Virus record (IMG/VR): IMGVR_UViG_3300048784_000057
Coordinates: 1 to 25,765 of that record
Origin: a virus
Length of the DNA stretch: 25,765 nt
Strand: one strand, 5' to 3'
Shown: in pieces, positions 7,000 through 14,018 of the stretch
Layout: each line of letters opens with the position of its first letter
How positions within the stretch are numbered: the stretch's first letter is position 1
The notes under the pieces: model-generated
What the model was told of the DNA's origin: nothing
The model's database searches: none
Seen by the model: the letters and a program-made list of their open reading frames with translations, nothing else
Program-made: the position numbers and the translations under genes

Positions 7000-7112
7000 T
7001 TGTTGCGGACGGTTGGGCGATTGGCCATCGACTTGTCACGGGGCGGTCGCTTCAATCCTTTGGCTTTGGCGGGAGAATTGGGCTTGCGTCGGATGTTTTC
7101 ATTTTGGGACAT
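6996..7112 (-). CDS. tiny basic protein (38 aa), unknown function
   Basis: A 38-codon frame, MSQNENIRRKPNSPAKAKGL then KRPPRDKSMANRPTVRNK. GAGG lies eight bases before the ATG at 7112. The stop overlaps the adaptor's ATG by four bases (ATGA), and the start lies inside the end of the glycosyltransferase gene. This double coupling makes it very probably real despite its length. The protein is highly basic (Lys/Arg about one third), Pro-rich and likely disordered, which could suit nucleic-acid or capsid-lumen binding. No family is recognised. Confidence 0.65.
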   Translation of the reverse strand: MSQNENIRRKPNSPAKAKGLKRPPRDKSMANRPTVRNK

Positions 7113-7665
7113 AATCGTGCCTCACAATAACGTCGGGCGTCAGGGGGCCGAAGAGAAATGGCATCCAATTCATTTCCTTCGGCAAGTGCTTCCATCGCAG
7201 CGGAACGCCGGCCCGATTGACCACCGCATCCAACACCTGATCGTCCACCGCTTCCGGGTTCGCCACAAGCGCCCGGTGCCAGCGCAAAAGTAATTCGATC
7301 GCCGGTGCCGTATAGTTCCAGATCGTCACCCCGCCGGAATGGAGCACGTCATCCGTCGCCGGATAGTCTGGATTCGTCTTGCGGTTCTCCGTGTGCCAGT
7401 CATGGCCAGCCCAATCAAAGTCCTGCCAGTCCTGATCCGGGATCGGCTTCAACAACTCGCAGTCGGCGTCGATCCAAACCACAGGTTGGCGGACATCGAT
7501 TAGTGTGTTCAGGATGACTTGGCATTTCTTGTGAATCCCGCCAATCCACGACCCTTGCTCGGGAAGTTCGATGATCTTATGTGCGTGGCCGAAACGCTCG
7601 CATGAGGCGCGGAGGACATCGGCATTGGCGCGATAGGACGGGGTGAAGTAGGAGGCGATTATCAT
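7099..7665 (-). CDS. glycosyltransferase-like protein (DxD, GT-A)
   Basis: A 188-aa protein starting MIIASYFTPSYRANADVLRA. I chose the ATG at 7665 because it overlaps the stop of the preceding glycosyltransferase gene by four bases (ATGA); a longer frame to 7791 would lie inside that gene. The metal/nucleotide-sugar motif is VVWIDADCELLKP (DAD at residues 66-68). HSGGVTIWNYTAPAIELLLR and a VDDQVLDAV segment downstream match the acceptor-side blocks of nucleotide-diphospho-sugar transferases with a DQ.vln motif (GT8/GT77-type fold). It probably adds a hexose or pentose; the acceptor is unknown. The tight pairing with the upstream gene suggests consecutive steps on one glycan. Confidence 0.75.
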   Translation of the reverse strand: MIIASYFTPSYRANADVLRASCERFGHAHKIIELPEQGSWIGGIHKKCQVILNTLIDVRQPVVWIDADCELLKPIPDQDWQDFDWAGHDWHTENRKTNPDYPATDDVLHSGGVTIWNYTAPAIELLLRWHRALVANPEAVDDQVLDAVVNRAGVPLRWKHLPKEMNWMPFLFGPLTPDVIVRHDYVPK

Positions 7666-8447
7666 AACAGGTCGGCCATTCCCCACGATTCCGAGTTGGC
7701 GACTTCCGGCAGTGCCTGCAACTGGCTGTAGTTGAGCAACCGATTTTGCGGGCGCGATGCGTGGCCCGATCTTGGGTGGCTTTGGTGCCAAAACGGACAG
7801 CCGAGGATCATGCCGAGATTGACGAGTTGAGCGGACCTGTTCAGGCGACCGATGAACTCGTGCTCCATGTGATTGCGTCCGATGTTCCGCTCATCATACC
7901 CGCGTATCCGATGCCAGAGTTCGCGCTCCACCATCAGCACGCCAACCGACCATCGCCAAAAGCCTTCGCCACTCGGCGGATAATCCGTCGGCTCATTGCC
8001 GTAGACTGCCTTTTCCGAAGGCGACCGCTGCCCTTCCGCCATGTCGCGGCGATTGGAAAAATAGAAGCCACCTGACCGGGCTTCCGGGAGCCATCGGAAA
8101 AAACGATCCCCCGGAAGCGTGTCCTGATCGATCCGAGCCAGCCATTTCCCTCGCGCCACCCGCGCCGCATAGTTCAGGGCGTGAGGCTCGGAGAAGCTGC
8201 TTCCGCACGCCGCCGCCCGCGCTGCCGCAACATAGAAGATTCGCAGCCTCGGATCGGCCACCACTTCCGGCGGCAGTGCATCCGCGAGCTTCACTTCGCT
8301 GCCCCAATCCACCAGAACGATTTCCTCTTGCGAGGTCAGTTTCGGCAGTGTCCATTGCAACGTTCGCGTGAGGCGGTACAGGGGCGTGTTGTCGCCGATG
8401 GATTCCCACTGATCGTTGCGCGAAACAAGAATTAGCGAAAGATTCAC
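7662..8447 (-). CDS. family-2-type glycosyltransferase
   Basis: A 261-aa protein with a GT2-type GT-A domain. The start MNLSLILVSRNDQWESIGDN resembles the usual GT2 N-terminus, EEIVLVDWGS follows at residues 41-50, then LNYAARVARGKWLARIDQDT with the DQD metal motif at 107-109, and finally a GYDERN...HMEHEFIGRL block matching the family's late GxDE..g....D/E..l motif. I prefer the GTG at 8447, which overlaps the preceding stop as GTGA; an ATG at 8471 would add eight residues and overlap that gene by 28 bases. It ends in a four-base overlap with the next glycosyltransferase. Confidence 0.8.
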   Translation of the reverse strand: MNLSLILVSRNDQWESIGDNTPLYRLTRTLQWTLPKLTSQEEIVLVDWGSEVKLADALPPEVVADPRLRIFYVAAARAAACGSSFSEPHALNYAARVARGKWLARIDQDTLPGDRFFRWLPEARSGGFYFSNRRDMAEGQRSPSEKAVYGNEPTDYPPSGEGFWRWSVGVLMVERELWHRIRGYDERNIGRNHMEHEFIGRLNRSAQLVNLGMILGCPFWHQSHPRSGHASRPQNRLLNYSQLQALPEVANSESWGMADLL

Positions 8448-8581
8448 GACTGAAAATCCCAACGCTCGCATTCTTCTTCGTCTTCAAGATCGGCGAGCAA
8501 TCGATCTAATCCGTCAATGTTGTCGGCGTGCTTTTCTTCCAGAATGGCCAGGGCCACGATTAGGCGATCTTGTGTAATCAT
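8444..8581 (-). CDS. tiny acidic helical protein (45 aa), unknown
   Basis: A 45-codon frame, MITQDRLIVALAILEEKHAD continuing NIDGLDRLLADLEDEEECERWDFQS. It ends in a GTGA overlap with the glycosyltransferase start, which is the main support. The composition is acidic with heptad-like leucines, compatible with a short coiled coil or a partner peptide. The ribosome binding site before the ATG at 8581 is poor, which lowers confidence. No family is recognised. Confidence 0.5.
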   Translation of the reverse strand: MITQDRLIVALAILEEKHADNIDGLDRLLADLEDEEECERWDFQS

Positions 8582-8614
8582 GCCGGATGTATCGGCACGA
8601 AGCGGGAGAATTCT

Positions 8615-8914
8615 TTAGGTTTTCCGGCTCTTCATGGTTTCCCATGCTCGATCACAAAATGCCTGACGGCTTGGTAAATGAACGCTCGCCGGAGATGTCA
8701 CCGTCAAAATTGCTGAGAGAAGCCGGGATGGAACAAACTCGACATCTGTCTCACGAAGAAATTTATTGACGATAGAAAAGTTCCCCATCCGCAGCCATTC
8801 GTCGATGGTTTCGTATGCCAAATCCAGCGCCCTCGCGCTCTCCCCAACCGAGTCAAGTCGCATGGCTTCGATAAGCCACTGCTCGCTCGGCTTTGTCGCT
8901 TGTTCTGTCGTCAT
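8615..8914 (-). CDS. small helical protein of unknown function
   Basis: A 99-aa protein beginning MTTEQATKPSEQWLIEAMRL. The ATG at 8914 has a G-rich leader (GGGTAATGGA); a TTG start four codons earlier is possible. Predicted to be mostly helical, with Trp/Leu-rich segments (YETIDEWLRMGNFSIVNKFL) like a helical repeat or docking domain. It lies between a hairpin-containing gap and the tiny gene at 8444-8581. I do not recognise it. Amphipathic helices and lack of catalytic motifs suggest a binding or scaffolding role. Confidence 0.62.
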   Translation of the reverse strand: MTTEQATKPSEQWLIEAMRLDSVGESARALDLAYETIDEWLRMGNFSIVNKFLRETDVEFVPSRLLSAILTVTSPASVHLPSRQAFCDRAWETMKSRKT

Positions 8915-8948
8915 TCCATTACCCAAACTTCCCGATGATGCCGGCGTA

Positions 8949-8995
8949 CTGACCCCTACCCGCTCCGCGAAGGGTTTGAGGGTAGGGGTTCTCAG
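8949..8995. repeat. strong inverted repeat (hairpin) in an 100-base gap
   Basis: Ten-base perfect arms ACCCCTACCC (8952-8961) and GGGTAGGGGT (8980-8989) enclose an 18-base loop and are flanked by CTGA/TCAG, which extends pairing with a short bulge. It sits in the gap between the 8615-8914 and 9015-9329 genes. There is no T-run on either side, so it is not a standard intrinsic terminator; an mRNA stability or processing hairpin, or a REP-like element, is possible. Confidence 0.5.
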
Positions 8996-9014
8996 ATAAC
9001 GCCGTGCAGTAAAT

Positions 9015-9329
9015 TTACGTTTTCACCTCATACTCGATGCCGGGCAAAAGCACATCTTGCATGATCTTCGCGAGCTCGGCAAGCGTGATTTTCTCATCCT
9101 TGTTGCCATAGGGGATGCCCCGCGTTTGCGTCATGTTGTGGAGCATGTAAAACAGTTTCTTGCGTTCCTCGGAATGCTCGGCCATCGGGGGCACACGACT
9201 GGCAAGCTTGACCGTCAAATCAGCAATGATCTTGGCGTGCCGTTCGGCCTCAATCGCCGCATCGTGCTGGCGGTTCTCGGCTTCCATCTTCTCGGCGACG
9301 TGTGACGGTAAGATGATCGTGACGCTCAT
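9015..9329 (-). CDS. small coiled-coil-like protein of unknown function
   Basis: A 104-aa protein beginning MSVTIILPSHVAEKMEAENR. The ATG at 9329 is preceded by GAGGA at good spacing, and the longer frame to 9416 starts with low-quality sequence, so I take the internal start. Residues 10-55 are charged and helical (HDAAIEAERHAKIIADLTVK); the C-terminal half has a helix (EERKKLFYMLHNMTQTRGIP) and an ITLAELAKIMQDVLLPGIEY segment. No family is recognised. Its neighbours are small unknown genes in the accessory block. Confidence 0.65.
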   Translation of the reverse strand: MSVTIILPSHVAEKMEAENRQHDAAIEAERHAKIIADLTVKLASRVPPMAEHSEERKKLFYMLHNMTQTRGIPYGNKDEKITLAELAKIMQDVLLPGIEYEVKT

Positions 9330-9423
9330 CGGTTCCTCGTGGGCGACACGCATGGGGTGGTGATGGTCACCAGATTGTCTGCCTGATTGCTGAGGACCAT
9401 CTGACACCAGCAGCAAAGCCGTT

Positions 9424-9804
9424 TCAGCCTTTGATTACCTTGCCGTTCGCGTATGTCTTTCCACCCTTAATCACGCGAAGTGGCGGTCGAGGAGGAATGT
9501 TGGGGGTGTCTCCGTGCGGTCTGCCATCCCGATCGGTGAATAACGCGCCGCATTGGGTACAGAAACTTGCGATGAACGGACTTCCCTTGCGACAGTGCGA
9601 ACAGATCTTACTGGATGGATCGCCGTCTTTGAATCGGCGTGTTGGTCGCTGGCCGACAACTTCAATCTTCGGCTTTGGCTCAAAGTATGAAGTATGAGGA
9701 TCGAACTCAACCTCCTCTTTTCGCCCCGTAATAATCATGCAAAAAACCGACACGGCTACAGCGAAGACCGCAGACGCAATCCAGACAATCATTTCGGTAT
9801 TCAT
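9424..9804 (-). CDS. membrane-anchored zinc-ribbon protein
   Basis: A 126-aa protein. An N-terminal hydrophobic segment (residues about 5-26, IVWIASAVFAVAVSVFCMII) is followed by GRKEE, indicating one membrane anchor with the rest cytoplasmic by the positive-inside rule. Residues 68-85 hold a four-cysteine zinc ribbon, CSHC at 68-71 and CTQC at 82-85, as in zinc-ribbon proteins that read 'fC..CG'. The C-terminus is Pro/Lys-rich. The ATG at 9804 overlaps the stop of the upstream 77-aa gene by four bases. The role is unknown. It may tether a partner to the inner membrane, for example a glycosyltransferase complex using lipid-linked sugars, but this is inference. Confidence 0.7.
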   Translation of the reverse strand: MNTEMIVWIASAVFAVAVSVFCMIITGRKEEVEFDPHTSYFEPKPKIEVVGQRPTRRFKDGDPSSKICSHCRKGSPFIASFCTQCGALFTDRDGRPHGDTPNIPPRPPLRVIKGGKTYANGKVIKG

Positions 9805-10034
9805 ATTGCCAACACCTTAGCCGTATTTCGGCCCGCTGTCACGTTGCGAACGGCGCGGACAAATCGATTTGGGACGCACCAAATCTCGCCCGTCAGATCC
9901 ATTTCAACCACCCAAATCAGATCATGGTCGAGGCCATAGTCGATCAGCACGTTGCAGACACCCTCGCCGATCGGGCCTTCCCACCCTTTGCCGGAGATGA
10001 CTTCGCGGGGAAGCGGGGGAACAAGTTGAATCAT
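9801..10034 (-). CDS. small protein of unknown function coupled to a glycosyltransferase
   Basis: A 77-aa protein starting MIQLVPPLPREVISGKGWEG. The start at 10034 shares one base with the stop of the upstream glycosyltransferase (TGATG), so it is taken in preference to the longer frame to 10127. The sequence CNVLIDYGLDHDLIWVVEMD then TGEIWCVPN suggests a compact small beta-barrel. Translational coupling upstream (glycosyltransferase) and downstream (zinc ribbon, ATGA) argues for a shared process. No family is recognised. Confidence 0.62.
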   Translation of the reverse strand: MIQLVPPLPREVISGKGWEGPIGEGVCNVLIDYGLDHDLIWVVEMDLTGEIWCVPNRFVRAVRNVTAGRNTAKVLAI

Positions 10035-10813
10035 CACGCTTTGCAATATCCTGTTGGTTTTGTCTTGCAGTCTGGCGGACCGAACCGAGACGTTTTTCGT
10101 CCCTTCCAATTCGCGCCCATCGAGCACTTCTCAGACTCAAGATGAATCGCTATCAAATCCGGCATGAGCCGGCGATTGCCCCGAGGCCATTGCAGGGCGA
10201 ATAGGACATCAGAATGTTCGGCGCTGTCGGATTGATGCCGTGGGTATCGGCGTCCAAGTTTTCCGCTGAAAAGTTGAAAGAAACCGATCGGCACGTATCC
10301 ATCATGGTCCGCCAGTGCAATTCTCGATCCAAGCGGCATCTGTAGATCGTAATCGCCGTACGTGTTACTTGGATTGGGAACGCGGCAATGATAGTCATGC
10401 CCCATCCGGTGCGATGCTGGAATTTGCTGATACGCCTGCCATTTGCTCCAGCCGACACACATCACCCGATCGATGCCATAGATGCACGACTCGTCGGGGT
10501 TGGTCCATTCGATGATCCGTCTGGCCATCGGGGGCAACACAATATCGGCGTCCAGATGACATACCCACGCATCTCGGCGCAAGAACGATAAACCGAAGTC
10601 CACCGCGCGGCCCTTGTTGAATGAGTCGCCAGCCTTGTGCATCACATCAGTAGGAATGCACTCGACCGATAGTCGTCGGCAAAGTTCTAACGTGTCTGGA
10701 TCGTCAAATCCGGTGACAACCACCACACGATCAAACTGAGGCAGATTACGGGGCAACGTCTCGGCGAGAAAATCAGAATATCCGTCCGATACGATAATTG
10801 CTTCAATGGTCAT
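10034..10813 (-). CDS. GT-A glycosyltransferase
   Basis: A 259-aa protein. The start MTIEAIIVSDGYSDFLAETL at 10813 has GGAGC six bases upstream and fits the GT-A beginning (beta strand, then a substrate loop); a longer frame to 10867 adds an arginine-rich stretch that looks non-coding. Motifs are FDRVVVVTGFDD (about 27-38), FNKGRAVDFGLSFL (65-78) and VCHLDADIVLP with the DAD metal motif at 88-90. The C-terminal half has MPLGSRIALADHDGYVPIGF then a GRRYPRHQSDSAEHSD stretch as the probable catalytic end. A 10-bp inverted repeat could hide its ribosome binding site. Donor and acceptor are unknown. Confidence 0.78.
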   Translation of the reverse strand: MTIEAIIVSDGYSDFLAETLPRNLPQFDRVVVVTGFDDPDTLELCRRLSVECIPTDVMHKAGDSFNKGRAVDFGLSFLRRDAWVCHLDADIVLPPMARRIIEWTNPDESCIYGIDRVMCVGWSKWQAYQQIPASHRMGHDYHCRVPNPSNTYGDYDLQMPLGSRIALADHDGYVPIGFFQLFSGKLGRRYPRHQSDSAEHSDVLFALQWPRGNRRLMPDLIAIHLESEKCSMGANWKGRKTSRFGPPDCKTKPTGYCKA

Positions 10814-10814
10814 T

Positions 10815-10903
10815 CTTGCTCCACGGGTAAAACGTCCGGCACGCACTCCGCGCCGGGTCAGTCGCAAGTCACGACTGTTGGCCCGGCGGACTTGTGGAGC
10901 AAG
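10815..10903 (-). promoter_or_regulatory. inverted repeat able to sequester a glycosyltransferase ribosome binding site
   Basis: CTTGCTCCAC (minus 10903-10894) and GTGGAGCAAG (minus 10824-10815) are perfectly complementary over ten bases with 69 bases between them. The downstream arm contains the GGAG Shine-Dalgarno of the gene starting at 10813. Pairing would hide it, suggesting translational control in the 105-base leader. The leader also has no other gene. Confidence 0.5.
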
Positions 10904-10918
10904 TGCCGCGAAAAGTTA

Positions 10919-11629
10919 TTACGTCCAGACTCCCGCCGGCATCCCCTTCTCTTCATACTCACCGATGGTCTGATGTATTGGGGCGAGGTTTTTATCAGGT
11001 AGAGAGAGCATCAACTGGAGGTGACCGACAACCACCCGGTTCGCCTGATAAAGAGACCGGCCGCACTCATCCCACTTGTGCCAAAAGGCGATGTCCGAAT
11101 CGATGTGCCCGTCATGCCACTCGCCGTTCTTGTCCGGTATGCCACCGAACCACGGCTTGGGCAGATCCTTCAGTGCCGACAACCGGATCATCGTGCAGCC
11201 GAAATGAGCGATATGCACGCGGGTCATTTCCTGACGCTTGAAATCGTCGATCACGAGCGATGCGACCGGCTGGCCATCCGGCCCCCGCTTGCCTACCAAG
11301 ACGTTCAATTCTTCCCGGCGCATTTGGACCGGCGAAATCGCATCGGCGTACGGATTGGTTTGCATGAGCGCGTACATTGTCAGCACGTCGGGAGCCTTGA
11401 AAATCGTGTCGTAGTCAAGCGTCAGCGCGAATTCAAAACCACGCTCGATGAACACTTCCAAGACGTTTGTGAGGGATTGGTCCCAATAGACGCCGGGGCT
11501 TTTGGCGACCTTTATGCCGATCGCCCGAAGCTCCATTGTCGCGAACAGATTATCCGTAAATCCGAGTCGTGGGATCGAATAGCACGCGGCCACCTTTTTC
11601 CCGATATCCAAACAGTCAACCTTATCCAT
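10919..11629 (-). CDS. GT-A-like glycosyltransferase, paralogue of the gene at 2976-3749
   Basis: A 236-aa protein beginning MDKVDCLDIGKKVAACYSIP. The ATG at 11629 shares a base with the stop of the preceding gene (TGATG) and has GGAG in front; a frame to 11665 would overlap that gene. LTLDYDT places a DYD metal motif at residues 72-74. It shares with its distant neighbour the YSIPRL, QMRR, LPKPWF, IPDKNGEW, DGHIDSDIAFWHKW and VVVGH blocks through its whole length, so the two arose by duplication. It is the first of the middle-block glycosyltransferases. The function is transfer of an unidentified sugar. Confidence 0.72.
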   Translation of the reverse strand: MDKVDCLDIGKKVAACYSIPRLGFTDNLFATMELRAIGIKVAKSPGVYWDQSLTNVLEVFIERGFEFALTLDYDTIFKAPDVLTMYALMQTNPYADAISPVQMRREELNVLVGKRGPDGQPVASLVIDDFKRQEMTRVHIAHFGCTMIRLSALKDLPKPWFGGIPDKNGEWHDGHIDSDIAFWHKWDECGRSLYQANRVVVGHLQLMLSLPDKNLAPIHQTIGEYEEKGMPAGVWT

Positions 11630-11826
11630 CACTCTCCAATGTGCCGCACGATATGACCTTGCCACACCGCATCATCGGCTTTGTCTTGATCGATCGTTTC
11701 TTCCCAAGTATTCGCTTCCCATTCCCGAGCCGGTCGCTTCGGATGGTCGGGGATTCGCTCGACAAGCCCACGCTTGACCTCTCGCAGCATCTCGGGATTT
11801 GAGTACGTCATTTTAATGAGCGGCAT
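11629..11826 (-). CDS. small protein of unknown function (65 aa)
   Basis: A 65-codon frame, MPLIKMTYSNPEMLREVKRG through WQGHIVRHIGE. AAGG lies nine bases upstream of the ATG at 11826. It follows the stop of the 11830-12114 gene by three bases and shares one base with the start of the glycosyltransferase (TGATG), so it is tightly coupled on both sides. It is rich in Glu, Arg and Trp with a charged centre (HPKRPAREWEANTWEETIDQ). No family is recognised. A chaperone or linker for the neighbouring enzyme is possible but unproven. Confidence 0.6.
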   Translation of the reverse strand: MPLIKMTYSNPEMLREVKRGLVERIPDHPKRPAREWEANTWEETIDQDKADDAVWQGHIVRHIGE

Positions 11827-11829
11827 GGT

Positions 11830-12114
11830 CTACTGCCTTGCGGGAATCACGCCGGTTGTTTCGAGGGCTTCCATGTAGGCGGAGTATTTATCTTCCGAAT
11901 CTTTTTCCGCCGTCTTCACGTCGCGACCGTGTTTTTCCGCGTCCCGTTTCGCGGCTTCCCTCGCCGCAACCGACTGCCGGACCCTGGCAATCGATACAAT
12001 CCACGCCGAATGGGCAGCGGCAACATCATTCGCCGTCGCGGCCTTGCTCACTGTCTCGGTCGGGATCGCATCGCGCTTGCTCGACCTCGCCTCTTTGATT
12101 TCTTCTTTTGCCAT
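11830..12114 (-). CDS. small coiled-coil protein of unknown function
   Basis: A 94-aa protein beginning MAKEEIKEARSSKRDAIPTE. I use the ATG at 12114, preceded by GGAAACCCC; an ATG five codons earlier is also possible. Ala/Glu/Lys/Arg-rich helices (SVAAREAAKRDAEKHGRDVK TAEK region) predict an extended coiled coil. It is the first gene after the terminator at 12127-12154, so it starts the accessory block. Similar small helical genes after the capsid operon often encode scaffold-like or assembly factors, but nothing identifies it here. Confidence 0.6.
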   Translation of the reverse strand: MAKEEIKEARSSKRDAIPTETVSKAATANDVAAAHSAWIVSIARVRQSVAAREAAKRDAEKHGRDVKTAEKDSEDKYSAYMEALETTGVIPARQ

Positions 12115-12126
12115 GTTCGGGGTTTC

Positions 12127-12154
12127 CAAAATATCGCGGCCCTATTGCCGCGAT
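12127..12154 (-). terminator. intrinsic terminator after the capsid genes
   Basis: On the minus strand ATCGCGGC (12154-12147) pairs perfectly with GCCGCGAT (12140-12133) around a six-base loop, AATAGG, and is followed by ATTTT. A weaker hairpin (CCGGC / GCCGG) lies just upstream. It follows the stop of the 12193-12648 gene by about 39 bases and would attenuate the capsid transcript before the accessory block; some read-through is needed for the tail genes unless another promoter exists. Confidence 0.6.
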
Positions 12155-12192
12155 GAAGTCCCTCCCGGCCGTTTCCAGCCGGAAGGAATGGG

Positions 12193-12648
12193 TTAGGTGT
12201 TTCCGACGACCTGCGATCCGGCGAATGCCGGCGGTGGAGTCGTTTCGGGCTGGCCGAGGAATAAGCCGCCAGCGAACGTTTCGGCGGTTGCCGTTGTTCC
12301 GCTGTTCACAAATGTCAGCAGGACGCTGGCATATTGGAAGTTGTTGTTGGCATCTATATCCTGGCCGTTGACATCGATCACCGCCGACTTGTTTGACGCG
12401 GTGATTGCCGTGATAGCCTTGGCGGTATTAAGCGCCTTGGCTCCGCTGCCATTTGTGTCCGTCGCCTGCTGGGCGACTGCGGTAACGCTTTCGGCCGCAC
12501 CGACAGCGCCGACCTGGATGATGAATTGCCCACGGGAATACAAGCCCATATTCACCCAGCCGATGCGGGCTGTGGTGCTCGAATAGCTTGCGATGGGGAG
12601 AGCAGCGGCGATCGCCTGATCGTCGCTGCAAGCAGTATAGCCTGCCAT
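12193..12648 (-). CDS. probable capsid decoration / minor head structural protein
   Basis: A 151-aa protein beginning MAGYTACSDDQAIAAALPIA. GAGG seven bases upstream of the ATG at 12648 gives a good start. It is rich in Ala, Thr, Gly and Asn with beta-strand character (GQFIIQVGAVGAAESVTAVA, then SAVIDVNGQDIDANNNFQYA) and ends in a Pro-rich tail, typical of phage virion surface proteins. It lies directly behind the major capsid gene and before a terminator, the place where decoration or head-stabilising proteins are commonly encoded. The exact family is not recognised, so the role is inferred from position and composition. Confidence 0.58.
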   Translation of the reverse strand: MAGYTACSDDQAIAAALPIASYSSTTARIGWVNMGLYSRGQFIIQVGAVGAAESVTAVAQQATDTNGSGAKALNTAKAITAITASNKSAVIDVNGQDIDANNNFQYASVLLTFVNSGTTATAETFAGGLFLGQPETTPPPAFAGSQVVGNT

Positions 12649-12711
12649 GATAGACCTCTTTTGTTTGGGGTTGTATCAAGCAGAAATTCAAAATGAATTC
12701 TGCCGAAGAAA

Positions 12712-14013
12712 TTAGGCCGCGCTCAGCACGACCGCCGTGCCGTAGTAGAGGCTGTTGGACTTCGCGCTTTGCAAAGTCACATCACGCCACGGGCGCCCGT
12801 CAACACGCATCGTCCACCGATACGCGACCTGATCCGTCGCGAAGTAAAGGTGAATCGACATCGCCTTTGTCACGCCGGACGACTTGTAGCCGATGACGTA
12901 GGACTTGGGATCCCAAAGGATGATGTCACCCGAGCTATTGAGCGGAGGACAGTTGATAAGCGGCTTGACCCGCTTGCCGAGCATGCTGGCTGGACCTTTG
13001 ACATCGCCGAACGTGCCGGGTGCGAAGTAGAGGTAGCGGCCGTTGGCGTCCTGGATCGTCAACAACTGCGGATTGACGTCCGCCTTGCTGATGAGCCACA
13101 TGGCCCGGTCATCGTCGCCAATGAAGCCGGAATCCATGCTGATGACGTCGATCGATTTCACGGTGTCGGTCGTGTTGCGCGTGACAACCAATGTTGACGG
13201 ATGACCGACGATTCCGGTGGGCTGTCCCGCGCCGGTGCCGTTGATGATCGCGTCGTTGAGGTTGTAGGTGATCGCTTCCGAAGCGAGGAAGTTAATCGTG
13301 CTTTCGACCGCGATGCCATCTTCAAGCAGTTCGGACGTGACCGGGGTCAGGACCGTCAGCTTGTTGAGGGTCAATTGCGGCTGACGCAATGCCCACTTGC
13401 TCGTCGGGATCGTCGCCGCTTCACCCTCCCAATAAGCCTGGACGCCGAAGCTTCCCTGCTTAGTGTAGTTCAGGGCGGGCAACTTCATGCTGTTCGATTC
13501 CATCGGAATCGTGAAGCACGAATTGAACAACGAATCCTGCGCGATGATGTCGTTGAAGATCGTCGTCGCGTACTGTTCGGGAACCGCGTAGCCGCCGTCG
13601 GCGTTGACGTTTTCCGATGCTCCTGCGGCATTAGCCTTCATTCGACGTTCGAGCCGTTCATCGCCCTTGCCTTGACAAGCCTTGCGAACGACCGACGAGA
13701 ACTCCGCCATGCCCTTGAATCCATCGGTCGGATCGCCGAGGGCGTTGTCTTCGCCAACCTTGATGTGGGGGCGACGCTTGCCGCTGGCATCCTTCTCGAT
13801 GGTCATCCCGGCACCGATCAATTCGGCGGCAAGCTCTTTGACGAGCAGTTTGCGGGATTCTTCAACTTCAGTCGTAACGGCAGCCGGGGCTTCTGCCTTT
13901 TCACCGAATCCGGTTTTGATGACGATTGCGCCTTCGGCATCGTCCATTTGGACAACCGCGCCGGTCTTCTGACCTTTCGCGGCGTCGTAATCCTTCAAAA
14001 ATTTGACGTACAT
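12712..14013 (-). CDS. major capsid protein, HK97 fold
   Basis: A 433-aa protein. The start MYVKFLKDYDAAKGQKTGAV at 14013 has a GGGA Shine-Dalgarno seven bases away inside a hairpin; a longer frame to 14049 adds a basic stretch read from the hairpin. The N-terminal third is the delta-domain-like charged/scaffold region (KLLVKELAAELIGAGMTIEK). The mature part has the HK97-family phrases KLPALNYTKQGSFGVQAYWE, KLTVLTPVTSELLEDGI, NDAIINGTGAGQPTGIVGHP and a C-terminal MSIHLYFATDQVAYRWTMRV then DGRPWRDVTLQSAKS. A cleavage site by the upstream protease would fall near residue 110-140. It is the main head subunit and probably the most expressed gene. Confidence 0.93.
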   Translation of the reverse strand: MYVKFLKDYDAAKGQKTGAVVQMDDAEGAIVIKTGFGEKAEAPAAVTTEVEESRKLLVKELAAELIGAGMTIEKDASGKRRPHIKVGEDNALGDPTDGFKGMAEFSSVVRKACQGKGDERLERRMKANAAGASENVNADGGYAVPEQYATTIFNDIIAQDSLFNSCFTIPMESNSMKLPALNYTKQGSFGVQAYWEGEAATIPTSKWALRQPQLTLNKLTVLTPVTSELLEDGIAVESTINFLASEAITYNLNDAIINGTGAGQPTGIVGHPSTLVVTRNTTDTVKSIDVISMDSGFIGDDDRAMWLISKADVNPQLLTIQDANGRYLYFAPGTFGDVKGPASMLGKRVKPLINCPPLNSSGDIILWDPKSYVIGYKSSGVTKAMSIHLYFATDQVAYRWTMRVDGRPWRDVTLQSAKSNSLYYGTAVVLSAA

Positions 14014-14018
14014 GCGAG

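Noticed and set aside
9360-9375. Short palindrome GGTGACCATCACC in the leader of the 9015-9329 gene
   Set aside because: Only 5-6 pairs with a three-base loop; no T-run and no link to a ribosome binding site.
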